This document shows, piece by piece, positions 44,139-51,460 of a stretch of 64,000 nucleotides of DNA. Source of the DNA: Paenibacillus massiliensis 2301065 = DSM 16942. Lineage in GTDB: Bacteria; Bacillota; Bacilli; Paenibacillales; Paenibacillaceae. The stretch lies in assembly GCF_000377505.1 (NCBI RefSeq), contig NZ_KB898190.1:248001-312000 (forward strand). Direction: 5' to 3'. A program made the position numbers and the translations under genes. The notes under the pieces are model-generated. The model ran no database searches. It was not told where the DNA came from and saw only the letters and a list, made by a program, of their open reading frames with translations. The first letter of the stretch is position 1, and the number at the start of each line of letters is the position of its first letter.

Positions 44139-47006
44139 TTGTCTTTGCTGCATCTTGCTATCGTATTACCCTTTCTGCTCGCTGTGCTCATTCCAATTAT
44201 TCATCCTTGGACGCAGCGAATTCATGCGGGGTGGCTGGCACTGCCTCTCCCATCCGCATTATTTATTTATTTTCTTACGCTTATTCCAAGCATCCGAAAG
44301 GGGCAACCACGCTCAGCGGAATTATCATGGATCCCTTCGCTGGGCATCGACTTCAACGTCTATGCTGACGGTCTGGGATTGCTGTTCGCACTGTTGATTA
44401 GTGGAATTGGCGCCCTCGTGGTGCTCTATTCCATCTATTACATGGATAAGACAAAAGAGGCTGTACAGCGTTTCTATGTATTTCTCCTGTTGTTCATGGG
44501 AGCTATGCTGGGTGTTGTGCTATCTGACAATGTCATGGTGCTCTACGGGTTTTGGGAGCTTACGAGCGTATCCTCCTTCCTGTTGATTGCTTTCTGGCAT
44601 AAGCGTGAGCGTTCCTTGTACGGCGCTCTAAAATCCATGCTCATTACCGTATTCGGCGGCTTATGCATGTTCGTCGGCTTTATTCTGCTGTATGTCATAA
44701 CAGGAACCTTCAGCATCCGGGACATGGTGGCGCAGGTAGAGCTGATGTCCGAGCATACCTTAATGCTTCCAGCCATGCTCCTCCTTCTGCTCGGTGCCTT
44801 TACCAAATCCGCGCAGTTTCCGTTTCACATCTGGCTACCTGATGCGATGGAAGCCCCAACACCCGTCAGCAGCTATCTGCACTCCGCTACGATGGTGAAG
44901 GCAGGTATCTATCTGGTAGCGCGCTTCAGTCCCATATTCGCAGGCATGAGCGAGTGGTTCTGGCTTGTCACAGGCTTTGGCCTGATGACCTTGATCTATG
45001 CATCCTTTCGGGCGATCAAGCAGACGGATCTCAAAGCCTTACTGGCTTTCTCGACCATCAGCCAGCTTGGACTGATCATGAGTCTACTCGGACTCGGCTC
45101 AGCAGCAGCATTTTACACGGGTGAGGATTCCATTTTCTACACCAAGGCTACGGCAGCTGCTTTCTTCCATTTGATCAATCATGCCGTCTTCAAGGGAGCC
45201 TTGTTCATGGTAGTGGGCAATGTGGACCATGAGACGGGGACACGGGATATTCGCAGGCTGGGTGGACTTATGGCCCTGATGCCAGTTACCTTTACAGTTG
45301 CGGTGGTAGGAGCCTTCTCCATGGCAGGCCTGCCTCCCTTTGGCGGCTTCCTGAGCAAGGAAATGTTCTTTACAGGTGTACTGCAGATTATGGATATGAA
45401 TCTGTGGAGCTTGCATACGTGGGGAATACTCGTACCTATCTTGGCCTGGGTCGCCAGCATCTTTACGTTCGTGTACAGTATGATTCTCGTATTCCGGACG
45501 TTCACCGGACAGGGACATACCGAACAGCTGCCCAAGAGTCCCCATGAGGCTCCACTCGGGATGCTTATTCCTCCTGTTATCCTTGGCTCTCTTGCTATTA
45601 TTATCGGGTTATTCCCGAACGTGGTCTCTTATGCCATCCTGGAGCCTGTCATGGCTGCGGTCCACCCTGCGATAATTTCTGGGGGGGGGAGCTTTGCCAT
45701 TCATATTTCGTTCTGGCATGGCTTTACGACAGAGCTGTTCATGACGATGGGTGTTGTACTGGCAGGGATGATAGTCTTCCGTCTTCAATGCCGATGGGCT
45801 CCATTACATCAACCTATATTTAATGCCTGGACTATTAACCATGTATATGATCACGGACTGGTGCACATGGAACGCTTCTCCAATCGCTTCACGAAGGGGT
45901 ATATGACAGGGTCTATCCGCCACTATGTTATGTATATTTTTGTGTTCCTGATCGCGGCGCTAGGCACCATGCTAATAAGGACGCCGGGTCTAACCTTCGA
46001 TTTGTCTGGTTACGCACCCATCTCGTTCTATGAGGCTATTGTGATGATCGTGCTTGTACTGGCAGCCGTGATGACGATTTTTGCCCCTACACGCCTCATG
46101 GCGATTATTTTGACAGGAGCAGCTGGATACATTGTAACCTTATTTTTTGTCCTGTTCCGTGCACCTGACCTGGCCTTGACGCAAATGATCATTGAGACAG
46201 TATCGGTGACATTGTTCCTGTTATGCTTCTATCACTTGCCCAAGCTGCGCCGGGAAAAGTTGCGAATTCCCTTCAAGCTGACCAATCTGGTCATCTCGCT
46301 CGGGGTCGGCGCTGTCATGACGATCATTGCCCTGGGTGTAAGTGGCAGTCCGTTGTTCGATAGCATTGCCAGTTATTATTTGCAGGAGAGCTACAATCTC
46401 GCTGGAGGCAAAAATGTAGTCAATGTCATCCTCGTCGACTTCCGTGGCTTCGATACACTGCTGGAGATTACAGTGCTGGGCATTGCCTCATTGGCTATCT
46501 ACGCTTTGGTGCGTCTGGAGCCATCGGAAGGACTCAGCTCCGTGACTCGACCAGAGAGGGAGAATTCCGCAGGTATGTATTTTGCCAAAAGCAATGATGT
46601 CATTCTTAGAACCGTATCCAAGTTCGTCATTTTCATTATTTTGACCTTCTCGCTATATCTGTTCTTTGCGGGTCATAATGCACCTGGCGGAGGGTTCATC
46701 GGGGCACTGATGTCTGCAGCTGCGCTAATCCTGCTTACCATGGGCTTCGGGATGAAGACAATGCAGCGCATCCTTCCGTTTGATTTTCGCAGCTTGATTG
46801 GCCTCGGTCTGCTAGTGGCCCTGCTGACGGGCATGGGCTCCTTCGGATTCGGAGCAGCATTTCTTAGTCATGCCTTCGGCTATTTCGAGCTTCCGCTGCT
46901 TGGCAAGACCGAGCTGGCTACAGCCGTATTATTTGATCTGGGTGTCTATCTGACCGTCATTGGCGTAACCATGACAATAATCTTCTCGATCGGGAGGGAT
47001 GAGTAA
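44139..47006 (+). CDS. mrpA: Mrp Na+/H+ antiporter subunit A fused to subunit B
   Basis: A 955-residue membrane protein. Residues ~1-810 are MrpA, homologous to the NuoL family: HIWLPDAMEAPTPVSSYLHSA is the proton-channel core, and the NVVNVILVDFRGFDTLLEIT segment is the end of the usual MrpA (about 800 residues). From ~840 the protein continues with MrpB: LFFAGHNAPGGGFIGALMSA and ELPLLGKTELATAVLFDLGV. No separate mrpB gene follows. The TTG start at 44139 has GGAGGAG upstream. First gene of the operon. Confidence 0.94.
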   Translation: MSLLHLAIVLPFLLAVLIPIIHPWTQRIHAGWLALPLPSALFIYFLTLIPSIRKGQPRSAELSWIPSLGIDFNVYADGLGLLFALLISGIGALVVLYSIYYMDKTKEAVQRFYVFLLLFMGAMLGVVLSDNVMVLYGFWELTSVSSFLLIAFWHKRERSLYGALKSMLITVFGGLCMFVGFILLYVITGTFSIRDMVAQVELMSEHTLMLPAMLLLLLGAFTKSAQFPFHIWLPDAMEAPTPVSSYLHSATMVKAGIYLVARFSPIFAGMSEWFWLVTGFGLMTLIYASFRAIKQTDLKALLAFSTISQLGLIMSLLGLGSAAAFYTGEDSIFYTKATAAAFFHLINHAVFKGALFMVVGNVDHETGTRDIRRLGGLMALMPVTFTVAVVGAFSMAGLPPFGGFLSKEMFFTGVLQIMDMNLWSLHTWGILVPILAWVASIFTFVYSMILVFRTFTGQGHTEQLPKSPHEAPLGMLIPPVILGSLAIIIGLFPNVVSYAILEPVMAAVHPAIISGGGSFAIHISFWHGFTTELFMTMGVVLAGMIVFRLQCRWAPLHQPIFNAWTINHVYDHGLVHMERFSNRFTKGYMTGSIRHYVMYIFVFLIAALGTMLIRTPGLTFDLSGYAPISFYEAIVMIVLVLAAVMTIFAPTRLMAIILTGAAGYIVTLFFVLFRAPDLALTQMIIETVSVTLFLLCFYHLPKLRREKLRIPFKLTNLVISLGVGAVMTIIALGVSGSPLFDSIASYYLQESYNLAGGKNVVNVILVDFRGFDTLLEITVLGIASLAIYALVRLEPSEGLSSVTRPERENSAGMYFAKSNDVILRTVSKFVIFIILTFSLYLFFAGHNAPGGGFIGALMSAAALILLTMGFGMKTMQRILPFDFRSLIGLGLLVALLTGMGSFGFGAAFLSHAFGYFELPLLGKTELATAVLFDLGVYLTVIGVTMTIIFSIGRDE

Positions 47007-47008
47007 CT

Positions 47009-47350
47009 GTGGAGCTATATATGTCACTAACCATTGGGATCCTGTTCGCTGCAGGCGTGTATCTGGTTCTGTCAAAAAGCCTGCTGCGCATCATCTTGGG
47101 TACCTCTCTGCTGACTCATGGTGTACATCTCCTGCTGCTTACAATGGCTCGGCTAAAAAACGGTGCACCACCTCTGCTGGCTGACGGTACCCGCGAATAT
47201 GTTGACCCGTTGCCGCAGGCACTGATCCTGACCTCCATCGTCATTAGCTTCGGCGTCACCTCGTTCTTTCTCGTCCTGGCCTATAAGGCGTATCAGCGGC
47301 TAGGCACAGACGACGTGGAGCAGCTGAGAGAGGAAGGTGAGGAAGCATGA
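47009..47350 (+). CDS. mrpC: Mrp antiporter subunit C
   Basis: A 113-residue, three-helix protein of the NuoK family: GVYLVLSKSLLRIILGTSLLTHGVHLLL then DPLPQALILTSIVISFGVTSF, both typical of MrpC. It starts with a GTG two bases after the mrpA stop, or at an ATG four codons later, and its end overlaps mrpD by four bases. Confidence 0.93.
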   Translation: MELYMSLTIGILFAAGVYLVLSKSLLRIILGTSLLTHGVHLLLLTMARLKNGAPPLLADGTREYVDPLPQALILTSIVISFGVTSFFLVLAYKAYQRLGTDDVEQLREEGEEA

Positions 47351-48861
47351 ACAATCTCGTCATTCTCCCGTTGCTCATTCCTTTATGCACGGCGATTGCG
47401 CTGCTATTCATGCACAAGCGAGTTCGCTTGCAACGGTTAGTTAGTCTGCTCGGAGCACTGGTGAACCTGGCAGGTACGATAATCCTGGTCTATCAGGTAC
47501 GAACAGCAGGCATTCAGACTCTATACATGGGGGGCTGGATACCTCCCTATGGCATCGTCTTCGTAGCAGATATGCTGGCTGCGCTGCTTGTACTTACGAC
47601 CGCCATTGTCAGCATTGCCTGTCTGATATTTGCCTTTGGTACTATTGGAGAGAACAAGGAACAGCACTACTTCTACCCATTCTTTCAATTCCTGATTGCA
47701 GGCGTCAGCGGCTCCTTCCTGACGGGAGATCTGTTCAACCTGTTCGTCTGCTTCGAGGTGATGCTCATCTCGTCCTACGCCCTGCTGGGTCTGGGAGGGA
47801 GCAAGCGTCAGCTACGGGAAGGGCTGAAGTACATTCTTATTAATATTCTGTCCTCGACGCTGTTCGTTGCCGCAGTAGCCTATCTATACGGGATTACAGG
47901 AACGTTGAACATGGCGCATTTGTCCCAGCGAGTAGCTGAGGTAGGTCAGGGCGGAATGCTCTCTGTAGTAGCCATGCTGCTGCTCATCGTCTTCGCTCTG
48001 AAGGCAGGGCTGTTCTTGTTCTACTGGCTGCCTGGTTCCTATAGTGCCCCCCCTACCGTCGTAAGAGCACTGTTCGGCGCACTGCTGACGAAGGTGGGCT
48101 TGTATGCCATCATCCGTACGTTCACATTGATCTTCTACCATGATGCCTTCATAGCGCAGGGTTGGATTGGCTGGATGGCTGCGCTGACGATGATTCTAGG
48201 AGCGATTGGTGCTGTTGCATACTCCGATATTCATCGAATTTTTAATTACAATATCATCATCAGTGTCGGATTCATTGCAGCTGGTATCGCTATCTCCAGC
48301 CCTGATGCACTGAATGGGACCGTATTCTACCTGATTCATGACATGCTAGCCAAGACGCTGTTATTCCTACTCGGTGGTATGATGATTACGGCTGCTGGCT
48401 CAGAGCGTCTACAAGACATGGGCGGATTGATTCGCAAATGGCCTATTATAGGCTGGATCTACCTAACGACAGCCCTGGCATTGGTAGGCATTCCGCCACT
48501 GAGCGGCTTTGTGGGGAAAGTATTAATCGTAAGGGGCGGTCTAGAGGCCGGGGCTGACCATGCTCAATTCTACGTCCTTACTGGCATTGCAGTAGCTTCT
48601 AGCTTCGTCGTTCTATATTCCCTCGTTCGGGTATTCATGCGTGCTTTTTGGGGCGAGACGACTTCATCTGTAGGTCCTTCTGGGGAGCGCTCTTCTACAC
48701 AAGTCCGGATGCCACATTCCAGCATGATTCCGGTTGTTGGCCTGTTGGTTCTCATCCTCTTGGTTGGCTTTGGCTCCGAGGGCGTATACACCTGGATCTC
48801 GCAAGCTGGAGAAGTCCTCACTCATCCAGAGCTATATATTGAAGCGGTATTAAAGGAGTAA
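47347..48861 (+). CDS. mrpD: Mrp antiporter subunit D
   Basis: A 504-residue NuoN-type subunit with 14 membrane segments. GDLFNLFVCFEVMLISSYALLG contains the conserved Glu of the proton pathway, and KAGLFLFYWLPGSYSAPP the second-core Lys. Overlaps mrpC by four bases (ATGA). With MrpA it forms the ion-translocating part of the complex. Confidence 0.94.
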   Translation: MNNLVILPLLIPLCTAIALLFMHKRVRLQRLVSLLGALVNLAGTIILVYQVRTAGIQTLYMGGWIPPYGIVFVADMLAALLVLTTAIVSIACLIFAFGTIGENKEQHYFYPFFQFLIAGVSGSFLTGDLFNLFVCFEVMLISSYALLGLGGSKRQLREGLKYILINILSSTLFVAAVAYLYGITGTLNMAHLSQRVAEVGQGGMLSVVAMLLLIVFALKAGLFLFYWLPGSYSAPPTVVRALFGALLTKVGLYAIIRTFTLIFYHDAFIAQGWIGWMAALTMILGAIGAVAYSDIHRIFNYNIIISVGFIAAGIAISSPDALNGTVFYLIHDMLAKTLLFLLGGMMITAAGSERLQDMGGLIRKWPIIGWIYLTTALALVGIPPLSGFVGKVLIVRGGLEAGADHAQFYVLTGIAVASSFVVLYSLVRVFMRAFWGETTSSVGPSGERSSTQVRMPHSSMIPVVGLLVLILLVGFGSEGVYTWISQAGEVLTHPELYIEAVLKE

Positions 48862-48866
48862 TGGAG

Positions 48867-49346
48867 ATGGCCTATCAACTTCTATTAAATATCATCGTCG
48901 GTCTCGTCTGGATGCTGCTGAACAACGAGTGGTCATTCCTGCAGTTCGTAATTGGGTATCTGATTGGCCTATTGCTCATTGGACTGCTTCAGCGCTTCTT
49001 GCCTCACGCTTTTTATGGTAAAAAATTATTGTCTATTGTAAAGCTGCTGTACATTTTCAATAGAGAGCTGTTCCTGTCCAGCTTCACGGTGATTCGGCAA
49101 GTACTGAGACCTAAGCTGGATATACGCCCAGGCATATTCGCTTATCCGACTCGCTTAACCTCGGATTGGGAAGTGACACTTCTATCCTGTCTAATCTGCC
49201 TGACACCCGGAACACTGACCCTGGAGGTATCCCGAGAGGGCAGCACCTTGTACATTCACGCCATGGACATCGGTGACGTGAACGAGTTGACTGTACAGAT
49301 TCGCGATACGTTCGAGAAGGCCATTATGGAGGTGACTCGCTCATGA
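48867..49346 (+). CDS. mrpE: Mrp antiporter subunit E
   Basis: A 159-residue membrane subunit: MAYQLLLNIIVGLVWMLLNN, three hydrophobic segments, then LTSDWEVTLLSCLICLTPGTLTLEVS and a cytoplasmic C-terminus. The ATG at 48867 has AAAGGAG eight bases upstream; an ATG at 48861 overlaps mrpD's stop and is too near that site. Confidence 0.92.
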   Translation: MAYQLLLNIIVGLVWMLLNNEWSFLQFVIGYLIGLLLIGLLQRFLPHAFYGKKLLSIVKLLYIFNRELFLSSFTVIRQVLRPKLDIRPGIFAYPTRLTSDWEVTLLSCLICLTPGTLTLEVSREGSTLYIHAMDIGDVNELTVQIRDTFEKAIMEVTRS

Positions 49347-49636
49347 TGGATATCATGCTGCTATTGGCACTATCTCTAATTGCATTGGCGATATTGGGAT
49401 GTATGTTCCGCTTGCTCAAAGGCCCGTCAATCGCCGACCGAATTGCTGCACTGGATACGATCGGCATCAGCATTCTATCCATGATTGCCATTCTGTGCAT
49501 GCTGCTGCGTACCGAGGCCTACCTGGACATTATTCTCCTGATTGGGATTCTGACCTTTATCGGAACGGCCGCATTCGCGCGTTATATAGAAAGGGGGCAC
49601 GTTCTGGAAAATGGAGACGATGAGATTCATCGCTGA
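49343..49636 (+). CDS. mrpF: Mrp antiporter subunit F
   Basis: A 97-residue, three-helix subunit; RLLKGPSIADRIAALDTIG is the family signature with the conserved Asp. Overlaps mrpE by four bases. Unrelated to respiratory complex I and specific to Mrp-type antiporters. Confidence 0.93.
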   Translation: MMDIMLLLALSLIALAILGCMFRLLKGPSIADRIAALDTIGISILSMIAILCMLLRTEAYLDIILLIGILTFIGTAAFARYIERGHVLENGDDEIHR

Positions 49637-49991
49637 GCTGCTGGTAGGAGGGATTGTGCTGTTCGGAGCGCTGCTTGGCGCGCTCAGTGCCTTCGGGCTT
49701 ATTCGGTTGCCTGACGTGTACCTACGTTCTCATGCAGCAACCAAGAGTGCTACACTCGGCGTACTGTTTGTTCTTGGGGGGACCTTTCTGTATTTCCTGT
49801 TGTTCATGGATCATCTCAGCATCAAGCTGCTGCTCGGTATTGTGTTCGTCTTCATTACCGGGCCTGTAGCCGGGCATCTCAATGGTAGGGCTGCCTATCG
49901 CTCTGGAGTAGCCATGTGGAAGCACAGCGTACAGGATGATCTGGGTCCAGCTTTGAAAAAGGAGCAGACACAGGCAGATAAAGCCAACTAA
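49611..49991 (+). CDS. mrpG: Mrp antiporter subunit G
   Basis: A 126-residue, three-helix subunit: GLIRLPDVYLRSHAATKSATLG is the MrpG signature. It overlaps mrpF by 26 bases, or 17 if the ATG at 49620 is used. Last gene of the operon; terminator 120 bases downstream. Confidence 0.93.
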   Translation: METMRFIAELLVGGIVLFGALLGALSAFGLIRLPDVYLRSHAATKSATLGVLFVLGGTFLYFLLFMDHLSIKLLLGIVFVFITGPVAGHLNGRAAYRSGVAMWKHSVQDDLGPALKKEQTQADKAN

Positions 49992-50110
49992 TGCTTGGGT
50001 GAATATAAGACGGATCTTTACAAATCTAGGGAAGTCTATGGAAGAACACGGCGTCAAAAAAGAAAACGCGATATCTATAGTAGCTCCAACTATGATCAGG
50101 CTTCTAAATA

Positions 50111-50150
50111 CAGCGCTGTGCACCCACTACGATTAGGGCGTACAGCGCTG
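50111..50150 (+). terminator. Intrinsic terminator of the mrp operon
   Basis: CAGCGCTGT (50111-50119) with ACAGCGCTG (50142-50150), followed by CTTCTTTG. An inner CACCC/GGG pairing strengthens it. Confidence 0.75.
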
Positions 50151-50211
50151 CTTCTTTGTGTTTGGCTTATTCTCTGCTGTACCTGATTTGGTTTAGCTTG
50201 AACTGGTTTCG

Positions 50212-50276
50212 TTTGACTTAATTTAATTTGACTTGGTTTGACTTGAATCACGGTTAAAATCACGGTTTAAATTACG
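50212..50276. repeat. Degenerate TTTGACTT and AATCACGG repeats
   Basis: TTTGACTT occurs at 50212-50219, 50227-50234 and 50237-50244 within a T/G-rich low-complexity stretch; AATCACGGTT follows twice and AATTACGG once (50246-50276). They lie at the 3' end of the MarR-GNAT gene and resemble half-sites of its operator. Confidence 0.6.
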
Positions 50277-50277
50277 G

Positions 50278-51201
50278 CTATAGTCGCAATGTCCAGGTCT
50301 CACCGATTAATTCGGGACCAAATTGGGTATGCGGCTCCTCGTGAATGAGCTGGAAGCCCATTTTTTTATAGATATGTCTAGCTTCCGTCAGTACGTTATT
50401 CGTCCATAGCACCAGTTCCTCGTACTGCTGCTGACGGGCAAATTCGATGGCTTCTCGCACAAGGCTGGTCCCGAGCCCAAGTCCACGCGCTTTGGGATCG
50501 ACCAGTAGCAGGCGTATTCTGGCTACCTTCTCCGAATCCTGCACGACCATGATGGAGCCGACCACCTCACCAGCCATTTCCGCTACCCAACAGCGTTCTC
50601 GATTAGGATCATGCTTTTTCAGATAATCCAGCGCAATCTGTGATACCGCGGCCTCAAACCCCTCATTCCATCCATATTCACGCTTGTACAACATCGCATG
50701 CTTGTGAGTAATAATTCCCATATCTCCTGCCACGGGCTGGCGCAGCACGAAAGGATTGGCATGTTTGAAGTCAGGAGTCAGAATGCTTTCAATCGTGTGC
50801 ATGGCCTCCAACAGTCTGGACTGCTCCTCCTCCGGGATGCTCTGCAACAGCTCGGTGACCTCCTCATTAGAACGCTGTTCAAGCGGGGCATAGGCCTGCT
50901 CACCCTCTTGCGTAAGCTTCAGCAAAAATTTTCGCCCATCCTGCTCGGAGCGTATCTTCTGGAGAAAGCCCTGTTGATCCAGCCGGGTAAGAATCCGGCT
51001 CAAATAACCCGGGTCAAGCCCGAGGTCCCTGGTCAGATCGGATGCCGTTACCTCCTCACGATGAGCAAGCTCGAACATTACACGTACCTCTGTGAGCGAA
51101 TAGCTGCTTTGCAGCAGTCCTTCCTGTAATACGCCGATTTTGCGAGTAATGAAGCGATTGAAATTTCGCATTTGATGTACGCGTTCTGCCAATTCGACCA
51201 T
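50278..51201 (-). CDS. MarR-type regulator fused to a GNAT acetyltransferase
   Basis: A 307-residue fusion. The N-terminal ~140 residues are a MarR winged helix (SLTEVRVMFELAHREEVTAS, LGLDPGYLSRILTRLDQQGF). The C-terminal ~155 residues are a GNAT domain: acetyl-CoA loop LLLVDPKARGLGLGTSLVRE and GFQLIHEE. Such fusions are common in Bacilli; targets are unknown. Two palindromes upstream, one over the -35, suggest autoregulation. Confidence 0.92.
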   Translation of the reverse strand: MVELAERVHQMRNFNRFITRKIGVLQEGLLQSSYSLTEVRVMFELAHREEVTASDLTRDLGLDPGYLSRILTRLDQQGFLQKIRSEQDGRKFLLKLTQEGEQAYAPLEQRSNEEVTELLQSIPEEEQSRLLEAMHTIESILTPDFKHANPFVLRQPVAGDMGIITHKHAMLYKREYGWNEGFEAAVSQIALDYLKKHDPNRERCWVAEMAGEVVGSIMVVQDSEKVARIRLLLVDPKARGLGLGTSLVREAIEFARQQQYEELVLWTNNVLTEARHIYKKMGFQLIHEEPHTQFGPELIGETWTLRL

Positions 51202-51240
51202 GTATGTGCTCTCCTTCTAATCAGTAATTTATTTTAATTT

Positions 51241-51293
51241 ATTGTAGTATATAATTTGACTTTGTCAACTAATTAATTTGACATAGTCAAATT
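51241..51293 (-). promoter_or_regulatory. Promoter and tandem palindromic operators of the MarR-GNAT gene
   Basis: On the minus strand TTGACA (51263-51268), 16-base spacer, TACAAT (51241-51246). TTGAC-TTT-GTCAA (51256-51268) overlaps the -35 and a perfect 19-base palindrome AATTTGAC-ATA-GTCAAATT lies at 51275-51293. Spacing between centres is about two helical turns. Confidence 0.75.
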
Positions 51294-51376
51294 GTTCTAC
51301 TAATGAAATCATTAAAATCAATCTCACTGTGACTTAGCTTACAGGGAAAATGAAATCGCAGAGTTATATCAGTACA

Positions 51377-51401
51377 TAAAAAGGCGACCCATCTGGGTCG
51401 C
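51377..51401 (-). terminator. Intrinsic terminator of the pseudo-subtilisin gene
   Basis: GGCGACCC/GGGTCGCC stem (51382-51389 with 51394-51401) followed on the minus strand by TTTTT. Confidence 0.85.
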
Positions 51402-51460
51402 CCTCTTGTTCAAAAGTGAATATCCTGCTCGTAATCATCTTTTTACTGTGACTTAGGTAT

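Noticed and set aside
45680..45690. Run of eight G residues in mrpA as a possible frameshift or phase-variable tract
   Set aside because: The MrpA frame continues normally on both sides, so there is no sign of a shift; the tract is too short to infer phase variation.
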